Origin: an uncultured Thermomicrobia bacterium
Lineage (GTDB): Bacteria; Chloroflexota; Chloroflexia; Thermomicrobiales; JALYUS01
Direction of reading: 5' to 3'
DNA length: 40,182 nucleotides
NCBI GenBank assembly: GCA_937968015.1
Contig: CALBSO010000016.1
Location: 1-40,182, forward strand
In this document: piece after piece, positions 14,494 to 21,867 of the stretch
Position numbering within the stretch: position 1 is the stretch's first letter
How the letters are laid out: every line of letters begins with the position of its first letter
Program-made: the position numbers and the translations under genes
The notes under the pieces: model-generated
What the model was told of the DNA's origin: nothing
Databases searched by the model: none
What the model saw: the letters and a program-made list of their open reading frames with translations, nothing else

Positions 14494-15843
14494 ATGTCTC
14501 AGCCAGCGGTGCCAGCATGTCTTCGGAGTGAGGGTGCAGCCGCACTCTCACGACGCCATCTCCTCAAAGGTGCCGCTGCTGCCGCGCTCACCGCGAATCT
14601 CAGTCTGTCATCCCTCATCGCCCGGGCCGCACCGGAACCGACCACGACAGTATCTTTGCAGGTCATGGATGCCGAGTCTGTCCGGAACGTAATTACGCCT
14701 GACGCACCAATTACATTTGACAACAGCCAGGACCAAATTCGCCACATTCCTGTCTTTGGGAGCGCTGTCCAAGTAACTGGCGACGTTCAGATTGATCTGA
14801 CTATCCAATCGCGACTTAACGATGGTGCCCCGTCGCACGGTTCGAACGGCATCATCTTTCAGAACACAATGACGGGAGCGGACGACCGCCGATCACTGTA
14901 TATCGTCTATCAAAATGGCGCATGGAGCATTGGATATCAGAAAGGGAACGACCAGGGGACCTTTTCTCGGATATTTACATCAACGGATTCCCAAGGATCA
15001 TTTACGCTCCGCATTGACGCGAGCGGTCAAATGGTGACAGTGGTATTGCCGGATGGCTCGACGAAGCAGCAGCAGTTACCGGAATCGTTGTATGTGGCAC
15101 AGAACGCAATGAACCTCGCTGTGCAGATTGCCCCCCATTCAACGGTTACTGTCTCGCAGATGGTGATTTCGCCTTCCTTTGCCTTCCCGCCTGTATCAGG
15201 CGGTTCAACCTTGCGAGCGCTGGCCGATCAGCGTGGGATGTTCATTGGGTCCACCAGCCAGGAGTTCAATTTAGCAAACGATCCGCGATATAATGGGTTT
15301 GTATCTCGTGATTTCAACCTGCTGATCGCGTCGGGGGAATCCCTTTGGAATCAGATACGGCCGGCGCGTGACCAATATAACTTCGTACCGGCAGATCTCA
15401 CGATGAATTATGCGAAAAAGAACGGAATGCGGATGCGCAATTACATCATCTGGCAGTATGCGCCGGATTTGCCGGGATGGCTGACCAGCGGCAACTTCTC
15501 CCGCGATGATTTACTGACGATCATGGCGGAATACATCAACACGGTCGTGCCCCGCTACCCGAGTATTGAGGAATGGATCGTCGTCAACGAGGCATTCACG
15601 AGTAACGGTGGCCTGCGACCCGGTTTTTGGTATCGGGGCATCGGCGCGGATTACATCGAACAGGCATTTCGGCTGACGCGCCAAGCAAGCCCGAATGCTG
15701 TGCTTCTCTACAATGATGACCATAGCGAGATTGCCGCGCGGGTGGACGGCATGGCGATTGAGGAGGAGATAGGGTGCTTCTCTACAATGATGACCATAGC
15801 GAGATTGCCAGTCCACAATCGGACGCGGTGTACAACATGCTGA
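14494..15843 (+). CDS. GH10 endo-xylanase, N-terminal part (frame broken)
   Basis: 449 residues. A twin-arginine signal (SRRHLLKGAAAAALTANLSL, then ARAAPE) targets it outside the cytoplasm through Tat. Residues about 48-245 form a beta-rich domain (VSLQVMDAESVRNVITPDAP, VTVVLPDGSTKQQQLPESLY) that could be a carbohydrate-binding or concanavalin-like module. The GH10 barrel then begins (LRALADQRGMFIGSTSQEFN) and includes the acid/base Glu366 in EEWIVVNEAF. At about residue 415, after NAVLLYNDDHSEIA, a 74-bp insertion shifts the frame and the protein ends in the nonsense tail CFSTMMTIARLPVHNRTRCT. Removing 74 bp would restore a single 562-residue frame with the next entry. The gene is visibly less GC-rich than its neighbours, suggesting transfer. 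Confidence 0.85.
   Translation: MSQPAVPACLRSEGAAALSRRHLLKGAAAAALTANLSLSSLIARAAPEPTTTVSLQVMDAESVRNVITPDAPITFDNSQDQIRHIPVFGSAVQVTGDVQIDLTIQSRLNDGAPSHGSNGIIFQNTMTGADDRRSLYIVYQNGAWSIGYQKGNDQGTFSRIFTSTDSQGSFTLRIDASGQMVTVVLPDGSTKQQQLPESLYVAQNAMNLAVQIAPHSTVTVSQMVISPSFAFPPVSGGSTLRALADQRGMFIGSTSQEFNLANDPRYNGFVSRDFNLLIASGESLWNQIRPARDQYNFVPADLTMNYAKKNGMRMRNYIIWQYAPDLPGWLTSGNFSRDDLLTIMAEYINTVVPRYPSIEEWIVVNEAFTSNGGLRPGFWYRGIGADYIEQAFRLTRQASPNAVLLYNDDHSEIAARVDGMAIEEEIGCFSTMMTIARLPVHNRTRCTTC
15700..15809 (+). repeat. 36-bp direct repeat flanking 38 bp inside the xylanase gene
   Basis: The 36-bp stretch starting GTGCTTCTCTACAATGATGA occurs at 15700-15735 and identically at 15774-15809. Between them lie 38 unique bases (15736-15773). 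The offset of 74 bp is not a multiple of three and causes the frameshift. Confidence 0.9.
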
Positions 15844-16256
15844 AAGACTTGAAAAGTCGCGGCGTGCCGGTTGATGCGGTCGGATTCCAGTTCCACGTCA
15901 ACGCGACAAACCCACCGACGAAGGATCAGATCGTCTCGAATATGCAACGCTTCTCGGCGCTTGGCCTCGCGCTCTATGTGACTGAGCTCGATGTGAACCT
16001 CATTGGTTTGCCGGGCACGCAGGATGAGAAATGGACGCGGCAGGCCGAAATCTACCGCGATGTTGTCCAAGCCAGTATTGATGCGGGCGTGAAGAGCATC
16101 ACCATCTGGGGTATTGATGACAAGGATTCGTGGCTCCTGAGACCTGAGTTTCAATTTCTCGGTGGTGGAGATGCGCCAATGATTTTCGATGACAACTTCA
16201 ATCCGAAGCCTGCATATTTCGCGATCCGCGATACGCTCGCGTCGTACGGGCTTTGA
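15774..16256 (+). pseudogene. GH10 endo-xylanase, C-terminal part (separated by frameshift)
   Basis: 160 residues in the second frame, beginning with a repeated LLYNDDHSEIA and continuing with the normal GH10 sequence: PQSDAVYNMLKDLKSRGVPV, DAVGFQFHVN, the nucleophile glutamate in LALYVTELDVN, then SITIWGIDDKDSWL and FDDNFNPKPAYFAIRDTL. In GH10 enzymes the acid/base and nucleophile glutamates must be in one barrel; here they are in two frames, so neither product alone should be active. Expression of this piece on its own would need the GTG at 15774, which has GGAGGAG 8-14 nt upstream inside the inserted 38 bp. The gap may be a sequencing or assembly error, a dead gene, or a reversible switch. 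Confidence 0.85.
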
Positions 16257-16260
16257 CATG

Positions 16261-16348
16261 GTAGGGGCGCACAACCGTGTGCCCGGTTGCCCTTGTTTAT
16301 GGCATTCCATCCCCGATCAGGTTTGGGCGGTTCGCGAACCGCCCCTAC
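16261..16348. repeat. Palindromic element with GTAGGGGCG ends
   Basis: Terminal inverted 9-mers GTAGGGGCG (16261) and CGCCCCTAC (ending 16348). The right half contains the perfect palindrome GGGCGGTTCGCGAACCGCCC. It fills the spacer between the convergent xylanase and transglutaminase genes, where it could also act as a two-way terminator. A close copy of its right half lies inside the adjacent gene at 16893-16916. Confidence 0.8.
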
Positions 16349-16353
16349 GAATG

Positions 16354-17298
16354 CTACTCGCTCCCGAAGTACTCGAGCGCCGTGATGTCCGCGCGTTTGT
16401 GGGCGGAGAGGCGACCGGCGTAGGGGGCGCGGAAGGTGCCGGAGGTTGGGGCGACATCGCCGTAGTCGCGGCCAACGGCGACGGTGATGTACTTCAGGCC
16501 GGGGATGCAGCCATTCGTCGGGTCGAAGGGGTGCGCGATGAGTCGTTCCGCATCCGTCGGATCGGGGAGCAGCACCTCAACCCAGGCGTGCGTGCCGCCC
16601 TCGCCGAGCAGGTGACCGGAGACGTACCGCGCGGGCAGGCCGCAGAGGCGGCAGAGGACGAGCATGATGTGGGCGTAGTCCTGGCAAACGCCTTTGCCCG
16701 CCGCGAGTGCCGTCGCCGCCGGGGTGCGTACACCCGTCACGCCGTGTGCGTACGACATCGCCCCATGCACCCAAAGATTGACACGTTCGGCACGGGCCAA
16801 ATCGTCGTCCTCCTTATCCCGAAATGCCGCCGCCACAGAGCGTAGGGCGTCATCGGGTGTCGTCAGCGTCGTCGGCTCAAGGAACAGGTTTCGTAGGGGC
16901 GGTTCGAGAACCGCCCTCCCTGTCGCAACCATAGGCACAATCACCGGATCGGCGGTCGCGTCCCGCTCGACGATGATCCAGGCGGTGAATTCAATCTCCC
17001 GCTCGACATGCGCGACGAAGAGGTTGAGGATGCGGTTGCCGAACTCGTCGCGCGCGCGTTCGATCTCGTAGGTGGGCGCGGAGAAGACTTCCAGTTTGTA
17101 CGTCACGAGCCGCTGCCCACCGTACCGCTCCGGCGGGACGATTATCAGCCGCTGGCGGAGGTCGTGAATTTCGCCGGGGTAGGCGTAGTGTAACCGCTGA
17201 TGGATGAGGTACGCCGTCTTGCGGACATTCGTCCACTCGACGCCACGATGATCAATGATGTCGAGCGACCCGATGTGCGTCTCAATCGTGTCGTGCGG
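16354..17298 (-). CDS. Transglutaminase-like cysteine protease family protein (copy 1)
   Basis: 314 residues from TTG 17298, which follows GGGGGA and overlaps the upstream gene by 17 nt. An ATG at 17376 is possible but overlaps by 95 nt and lacks a ribosome site. The N-terminal part (TAYLIHQRLHYAYPGEIHDLRQRLIIVPP) is the beta-rich domain usual before bacterial transglutaminase domains. The catalytic triad is visible: Cys in GKGVCQDYAHIML, His in GGTHAWVEVLLP, Asp in HPFDPTNGC. Such proteins are thought to be proteases or amidases rather than true transglutaminases. The segment GRAVLEPPLR is written by an inserted palindrome. The related gene immediately upstream makes a tandem pair. Confidence 0.85.
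   Translation of the reverse strand, partial: PHDTIETHIGSLDIIDHRGVEWTNVRKTAYLIHQRLHYAYPGEIHDLRQRLIIVPPERYGGQRLVTYKLEVFSAPTYEIERARDEFGNRILNLFVAHVEREIEFTAWIIVERDATADPVIVPMVATGRAVLEPPLRNLFLEPTTLTTPDDALRSVAAAFRDKEDDDLARAERVNLWVHGAMSYAHGVTGVRTPAATALAAGKGVCQDYAHIMLVLCRLCGLPARYVSGHLLGEGGTHAWVEVLLPDPTDAERLIAHPFDPTNGCIPGLKYITVAVGRDYGDVAPTSGTFRAPYAGRLSAHKRADITALEYFGSE
16893..16916. repeat. Palindrome copy inside the transglutaminase coding region
   Basis: GTAGGGGCGGTTCGAGAACC plus GCCC matches the right half of the 16261-16348 element at 23 of 24 positions, on the opposite strand. It lies in frame in the minus-strand gene and encodes about RAVLEPPL. Confidence 0.8.
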
Positions 17299-18163
17299 CA
17301 ATCGTCCCCCCGTCCGTGTCGCCTGCGGTCGTCGCGGCGACGATTGGCCCGTATTCCGTCCCGTCCGTGACGACATCCGACCAGACGGTCATCTGGCGGA
17401 AGTTCGCCGCGCCGTAGGTCGTGACCATCGCGACATCCACCGCGTCCCGCCCGCGTCCGATCGGGATGCGGCCGATGCGGGGCGTGTTGAAACGCGCGTC
17501 GAAGGTCCACCATCGGCCACCGAGGTAGACTTCGAACCAGGCGTGGAAGTCCATCGCCGGGTAGGGCGGCGGGATGCCGATGTCCGGCATGTACCCGAAG
17601 ACGTAGCGCGCCGGGATATTGAGAGCGCGGCAGAAGGTGACGCCAAGATGCGCGAAGTCCCGGCAGATGCCGCCGCGCGCCTCGTAGACATCCACGGCGG
17701 TCGTCAACCCCGTGCTCTTGAGGCCGTACTCGATGTTCGCGTTGATCCAGTCGCAGACTGCCTGCACGCGCGCCCAGCCCATCGCCGAACCACCGAACAA
17801 TTCCCACGCCGTGTTCGAGAGGGCGTCCGACAAGCAGTAGCGGCTCGGCAGCGTGAAGATGATCACATCGTCCGGCAACTCCTCGACCGGATACTGAATG
17901 GCGGATGTGTCCACCTCGTCCGGTTCGCCGGAAATCTCCACGACCGCATCGTACGTCAGCGACGACGGGCCGACGGGCAACGTCAGCCGCTGGCAGCGAT
18001 TGTGATAGAGATCGTAATAGTCATGCGTGGGCAAAATAGGTGTCGGTATCCATGTCTCGTGCAGGATGCGGTGTGGGTCGTCGTTCCGCGCCTTCACAAG
18101 CAGCACCGCCGGCGCCGGCCAGGTCGCCTCGTATTGGAACTCACATCCGACACGGATGCGCAT
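17282..18163 (-). CDS. Transglutaminase-like cysteine protease family protein (copy 2)
   Basis: 293 residues. The start is the second of two adjacent ATGs, 5 nt after GGAGG. MRIRVGCEFQYEATWPAPAV opens the typical N-terminal beta domain. The triad is Cys in ARGGICRDFAHLGVTFC, His in PAMDFHAWFEVYLG and Asp in TFDARFNTPRIGR. The size and fold match copy 1, but the pair is well diverged, so the duplication is old or the two came from different sources. Such tandem genes sometimes accompany circularly permuted ATP-grasp and alpha-E genes; neither is present here. The coding region overlaps copy 1, implying a single transcript. Confidence 0.87.
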   Translation of the reverse strand: MRIRVGCEFQYEATWPAPAVLLVKARNDDPHRILHETWIPTPILPTHDYYDLYHNRCQRLTLPVGPSSLTYDAVVEISGEPDEVDTSAIQYPVEELPDDVIIFTLPSRYCLSDALSNTAWELFGGSAMGWARVQAVCDWINANIEYGLKSTGLTTAVDVYEARGGICRDFAHLGVTFCRALNIPARYVFGYMPDIGIPPPYPAMDFHAWFEVYLGGRWWTFDARFNTPRIGRIPIGRGRDAVDVAMVTTYGAANFRQMTVWSDVVTDGTEYGPIVAATTAGDTDGGTIAARHD

Positions 18164-18177
18164 CATTGCCTCCAATC

Positions 18178-18229
18178 GGGGTTCGGGGTTCGGAGAACGC
18201 CGGATTCCCCACTCCGAACCTCGAACCCC
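18178..18229. repeat. Inverted heptad arrays, GGGGTTC family
   Basis: Left arm GGGGTTCGGGGTTCGGAG (18178-18195) and right arm CTCCGAACCTCGAACCCC (18212-18229) pair at 17 of 18 positions over a 16-nt loop. Each arm is a 7-bp tandem repeat. It fills the spacer between the Uma2 and transglutaminase genes. A relative is at 30185-30232 and a fragment at about 22998-23011. Confidence 0.8.
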
Positions 18230-18237
18230 TTCTCCCA

Positions 18238-18816
18238 TCACTTCAGAATGTCCGCTACCGGGATGGTGAGCGCGGGGAGGGCGGTCGAGGCGAGCGACTC
18301 GCCGGGCCGGGCGCGCGCGGTGAGGCGATAGAGTCCGTCGCGCGGGTCGGTATATCGTTCGACCGTCTCGGCGGCGAGATCAACGATCCATGCCTCCGCG
18401 ATCCCTGCTGTGGCATAGAGCGGCAGTTTCGTGCCTCGATCGTAGGCGAGGGTTGAATCGGAGACCTCCATCACCAGGAGAACGTCGGCGAGCGTGGGCC
18501 AGAGATCGCCGGGATCGCGATCACGTACAATTGCGAGATCAGGCTGCGGCGCGCTCTCCCCACCAGGGTAGATCGGATTCTGGACGCCAACGAGCATATC
18601 CGGACCCGCTTGGCGACTGAGGATGCGAGTGAGACGAGTAACACACCGCGCGTGCCGAACACCGATGGGACTCATCTGATAGATCTCCCCCTTGATCAGT
18701 TCCACCCGGTCGTCCTCGGTGAAAATGCCCACCTCGCCCATGCGCTGGTACTCCGCCACGGTGAACCGGCGGCGCGCCATCTCGGTCGTTGTCTCTGGAA
18801 TTGTCTGCGTTGCCAC
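18238..18816 (-). CDS. Uma2 family protein (DUF820, restriction-endonuclease-like fold)
   Basis: 192 residues from GTG 18816, which follows AAGGGGG. RRRFTVAEYQRMGEVGIFTEDDRVELIKGEIYQMSPIG is the diagnostic Uma2 opening. The PD-(D/E)xK-like core is visible as QPDLAIVRDRD, LLVMEVSDSTLAYDRGTKLPLYATAGIAEAWIVDL. Uma2 proteins are abundant in Cyanobacteria and Chloroflexota, often in many copies; the biological substrate is not established. A -10 TATACT lies at 18854-18859 (minus). An upstream in-frame extension runs through a repeat sequence and looks non-coding. Confidence 0.9.
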   Translation of the reverse strand: MATQTIPETTTEMARRRFTVAEYQRMGEVGIFTEDDRVELIKGEIYQMSPIGVRHARCVTRLTRILSRQAGPDMLVGVQNPIYPGGESAPQPDLAIVRDRDPGDLWPTLADVLLVMEVSDSTLAYDRGTKLPLYATAGIAEAWIVDLAAETVERYTDPRDGLYRLTARARPGESLASTALPALTIPVADILK

Positions 18817-18853
18817 CTGTGCCCCCTTGCAGAATGTCGCCCCTCTGGAGAGA

Positions 18854-18859
18854 AGTATA
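18854..18859 (-). promoter_or_regulatory. -10 box of the Uma2 gene
   Basis: The minus strand reads GGCTATACTT with TATACT at 18859-18854, 38 nt before GTG 18816. No clear -35. Confidence 0.35.
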
Positions 18860-18930
18860 GCCTTTCTTGCCCGGTGGCGCAGGCCCCGCAGTCTACGCCA
18901 CCAGGAAAAAGAGACGGCTCGCTCGTTCAC

Positions 18931-18960
18931 CTTTGTTTCCTTCGCCTCTCTGTGGTTCAA
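18931..18960. repeat. CACAGAG-type repeat, single arm
   Basis: The minus strand reads TTGAACCACAGAGAGGCGAA then GGAAACAAAG. The TGAACCACAGAGA part matches the left arm of the inverted repeat at 29352-29450. Confidence 0.55.
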
Positions 18961-19016
18961 TTCGTCCGTTGTGCTCGCGTCGTGCGGCATGCGTCAGCGA
19001 GAGGAAGACCATCGTC

Positions 19017-20294
19017 ATGGCACGAACCGAGACCGCCTCCGTATCCCATTCCTCGCTGCGCGTGCTCGCGGAGCGCAACTTCGGGCCGTATTTCGTCGGC
19101 AATCTGCTCTCGAACTGCGGAACATGGTTCCAGAACATCGCCCAGGCGCTGCTCATCTACCGCCTGACGCACTCGACATTTTTGGTCGGCGTCGTGAACT
19201 TCGCGCAGTTCGCGGGGATCATTGTGCTCGCGCCGTGGTCGGGCGGGGCGGCGGACCGCTTCGACCGCAAGCGCCTGATTATCGGCACGCAAATCGGCGC
19301 GATGATCGTCACCGGCACGCTCGCCGTGTTGGCGGTCGCGCGGTGGGATACGGTGCCCGTCATCATTGGTCTGGCCCTGCTGCTCGGGCTTGTGACCGCG
19401 TTCGGATCACCCGCGATGAACGCCATTGTGCCGTCGCTCGTCAGCCGGGACGATCTCCCTGCCGCCATCGCGATGAACTCGGTGACCTTCAATATGGCGC
19501 GGGCGGTCGGGCCGGTGCTCGGCGCGCTTGTCGTGGCGCGGCTCGGTATTCCGTGGGCATTCGGTATCAACTGCCTCTCCTATGCGGCACTGATCGGCGC
19601 GCTCCTCATCGTCCATCCCCGGCAGCACGAGCGCCGCCCGGCAGCGCGACCGAAACTGCGCGACAGCCTCGATCTGATCCGCCAGGACATGCGGCTCGCG
19701 GCGCTGCTCGGCGTTGTCGCCTCCGTTTCGTTCGCGCTCGACCCCGTGACGACGCTCGCGCCCGCCTTCGCGACGCAGGTCTTCCACCACTCGGACACTC
19801 TCGCAGGCTACCTGATCGGTGCATTCGGCACGGGCGCGGTGATCGCCGCCGTCTTCGCGACGGGCCGCTCGGAGACGCCATACCGCCGCATCACGATCAT
19901 GCTGTCGCTGCTCGCCATCGGCATCGCCACGTACGCCTTCCTTTCGCCGCTCGTCCTTGCCTTCGCTGCGCTCGGCGTTGCCGGGTTCGGCTACCTCGCC
20001 GGGCAGACGCGCGCGACGACGCTTCTGCAACTCGGCGTCGAGGATCACCAGCGCGGCCGGATCATGGCGCTCTGGAGCGTCTGCTTCCTCGGCACCCGCC
20101 CGCTCGCCAGCCTGATTGACGGCTCGCTCGCCTCACTGCTCGGCATCCATGCGACGGCGCTGATGATGACATTGCCGGTATTCGCAGCGGCGACGGGGAT
20201 GCTGATACTCTATCGCCGGCAATCGCGCGCGGCGGCACGAGCCGAAGCGGTGGAAGGGAGCATCCTCGGTGGCAGTCCAGCATCACACGATTGA
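19017..20294 (+). CDS. MFS exporter (EntS/MFS_3 type)
   Basis: 425 residues with about 12 hydrophobic helices. It opens LRVLAERNFGPYFVGNLLSN and continues CGTWFQNIAQALLIYRLTHS, the signature of MFS_3 exporters such as enterobactin exporter-like proteins. GGAADRFDRKRLIIGTQIGA is the conserved loop 2-3 motif (G-x-x-x-D-R-x-x-R/K). The C-terminal half has GFGYLAGQTRATTLLQLGVE and GRIMALWSVCFLGTRPLASL. The exported compound is unknown. ATG 19017 follows GAGAGGAAG. It overlaps the next gene by 26 nt, so the two are co-translated, and it is divergent from Uma2. Confidence 0.92.
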   Translation: MARTETASVSHSSLRVLAERNFGPYFVGNLLSNCGTWFQNIAQALLIYRLTHSTFLVGVVNFAQFAGIIVLAPWSGGAADRFDRKRLIIGTQIGAMIVTGTLAVLAVARWDTVPVIIGLALLLGLVTAFGSPAMNAIVPSLVSRDDLPAAIAMNSVTFNMARAVGPVLGALVVARLGIPWAFGINCLSYAALIGALLIVHPRQHERRPAARPKLRDSLDLIRQDMRLAALLGVVASVSFALDPVTTLAPAFATQVFHHSDTLAGYLIGAFGTGAVIAAVFATGRSETPYRRITIMLSLLAIGIATYAFLSPLVLAFAALGVAGFGYLAGQTRATTLLQLGVEDHQRGRIMALWSVCFLGTRPLASLIDGSLASLLGIHATALMMTLPVFAAATGMLILYRRQSRAAARAEAVEGSILGGSPASHD

Positions 20295-21057
20295 GGCGAA
20301 CGGCGTCCCCTTGCATGTCGTCGAGGCGGGTGATCCGCAGGGAGAGCCAATCCTCTGGCTGCACGGTATCTGGGATCGCTGGCTGATGTGGCAGGATGTC
20401 GTGCCGCAGGTTCCGGGGCGGCATTTCATGGTCGAGTTCCGCGGCCACGGTGAAAGCGGCAAGCCGGACGGCGCGGAGCACTACCGCTGGGAAGACTACG
20501 CGGACGACATCGTCGCGCTGATTGACGCGCTCGGCCTTCCGCAGGTCGCCATCGTCGGCTTCTCGCTCGGCGCGATCACGGCGACGCTCGTCGCGGCGCG
20601 CGAGCCGGAGCGCATCGCGCGGGCCGTCGCGGTAGACCCGCCCTATCACGACGGGGTGTACGTCGCCGAGCGCATGCGCGATGTGCGCGAAATTAAGCAC
20701 CTGCCGACCGAAGAACTCGTGACGATGCTCGCCTTCATGCGCCCGAACCGCGATGATGCCGAGTGGCGACGCGAGGCGTCGTGGCTCCAGATGACGGCGG
20801 ACGGCCCCTTCGACGCGATGATCGCCGGGACGCAGGGCGAGCAGGAATTGGAAAAGAATCTACCCCGCATCACGCAGCCCTTTCTTATCCTGCAAGCGGA
20901 CACGAAGGAGGGTGGCGCGCTCTCCGATGCGATGGCGGAGCGCGCGATGGCGCTTTTGCCCAATGCCCGCCTTGTCCGCTTCCCCGGCAGCGGCCACACC
21001 ATCGCGCACGATCAGCCCGAGGCATTTGTCGCGGCGGTGAAGGAGTTCCTGGCCTAA
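20269..21057 (+). CDS. Alpha/beta-fold hydrolase
   Basis: 262 residues from GTG 20269, 8-9 nt after GGAAGGGAG and inside the end of the MFS gene. PILWLHGIWDRWLMWQDVV is the oxyanion-hole HG motif, FRGHGESGKPDG the following loop, and VAIVGFSLGAITATLVA the nucleophile elbow with Ser in G-F-S-L-G. The acid is probably the Asp in ILQADTKEG and the catalytic His is in FPGSGHTIAHDQP. The substrate is unknown; coupling to an exporter suggests both act on a related small molecule. The TAA stop is the first triplet of palindromic element A3. Confidence 0.9.
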   Translation: MAVQHHTIEANGVPLHVVEAGDPQGEPILWLHGIWDRWLMWQDVVPQVPGRHFMVEFRGHGESGKPDGAEHYRWEDYADDIVALIDALGLPQVAIVGFSLGAITATLVAAREPERIARAVAVDPPYHDGVYVAERMRDVREIKHLPTEELVTMLAFMRPNRDDAEWRREASWLQMTADGPFDAMIAGTQGEQELEKNLPRITQPFLILQADTKEGGALSDAMAERAMALLPNARLVRFPGSGHTIAHDQPEAFVAAVKEFLA

Positions 21058-21194
21058 CCCCCCAACCCCCTTCCCGCGGGCGCCCTTTGGGCAGGAGGAA
21101 GGGGGAGTGAGCCTCCGAACGATCGGGGCATTACGGGGGCATCCGAATCTATGGAATGCGTCATCCCCTCCTTTTCGGGAGGGGCCGGGGTAGG
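21054..21194. repeat. Palindromic element A3
   Basis: The left end CTAACCCCCCAACCCCCTTC supplies the hydrolase stop codon. The right end GGGAGGGGCCGGGGTAGG finishes 7 nt before ATG 21202. The interior has the GGGCGCCCTTTGGGCAG module and a core with GATCGGGGCA and GTCATCCCC shared with A2 and A4. Confidence 0.8.
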
Positions 21195-21201
21195 TAAACC
21201 A

Positions 21202-21729
21202 ATGGCAACACAAGACATTTCGACAATCATCGCCGCGGCGTTGGCTGGCAACGCGCCCCCGGCATCAAAGGAGTTCGTCGCGGCGAAGATGATGGGTGGG
21301 ACGGCGGCGAGCAGCCTCTTCGCGCATCCGGCGGACAAGGGAACGGGCATCAAAGTGCTCGGCTACGACCCGGAATTGGACGAGCCGCAGGACTTGGGGA
21401 TCGAGATCGCTGTCGCGGACGAGGGCGCGACAGTCGCCGGCACCGGCCCACTGGAAGAGGGCGCGGTCAAGGCGATCAACCTCCTGCCCGGCTACCGCGC
21501 CGCCCGCCGCGCGGAAGGGCTTGTGATCGAGACGGACGGCGCGACGACTTTCGACCCGGACGATGTCGCGGCCATTATCGAACAATGGCTCACGCGGAAA
21601 TACGGCATCACGCAGTTCGCCGTCCGCCTGATCTTTGGCCCGCCTGGTGGCCGCTCTGTCTTCCTGCGCGATCTGCGCGGCCAGGCGTATGCCGTGCATC
21701 AGCAACGAGCAATGAGCAATGAGCAATGA
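21202..21729 (+). CDS. Protein of unknown function (175 residues)
   Basis: I do not recognise the family. The protein is soluble and starts MATQDISTIIAAALAGNAPP. The centre (GIKVLGYDPELDEPQDLGIE, then IAVADEGATVAGTGPLEEGA) is acidic. EGLVIETDGATTFDPDDVAA and IIEQWLTRKYGITQFAVRLI followed by FGPPGGRSVFLRDLRG look like a compact alpha/beta domain. No catalytic motif or signal peptide is visible. The ATG lies 7 nt after element A3, whose GGGGTAGG may serve as ribosome site. The last 13 residues (HQQRAMSNEQ and neighbours) come from a heptad array. It stands between a hydrolase and alanine dehydrogenase, all on one strand. Confidence 0.72.
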   Translation: MATQDISTIIAAALAGNAPPASKEFVAAKMMGGTAASSLFAHPADKGTGIKVLGYDPELDEPQDLGIEIAVADEGATVAGTGPLEEGAVKAINLLPGYRAARRAEGLVIETDGATTFDPDDVAAIIEQWLTRKYGITQFAVRLIFGPPGGRSVFLRDLRGQAYAVHQQRAMSNEQ

Positions 21730-21850
21730 GGGAATGGTGCGCGCTCGATGGTGCGATAATGCGAGCGGACATGGAGATTCCCTCATGCCCCATAGGGCGA
21801 TACTGGATTGTATGGTGGCGAGCCATTCTCGTGGCTCATTGCTCGTTGCT
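21701..21850. repeat. Inverted heptad arrays, AGCAATG family, around the ald promoter
   Basis: The left arm is AGCAACG plus three AGCAATG units (21701-21728). The right arm CTCATTGCTCGTTGCT (21835-21850) is the perfect 16-bp complement of the first 16 bases of the left arm. The stop codon of the unknown gene (21727-21729) lies in the left array; the ald promoter lies in the 106-bp loop; the ald Shine-Dalgarno follows the right arm. Confidence 0.85.
21752..21760 (+). promoter_or_regulatory. Extended -10 of ald
   Basis: TGCGATAAT: TGn plus GATAAT, about 108 nt before ATG 21868 and inside the loop of the inverted heptad element. Confidence 0.4.
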
Positions 21851-21867
21851 TTCAGGGAGGTTTGGCG

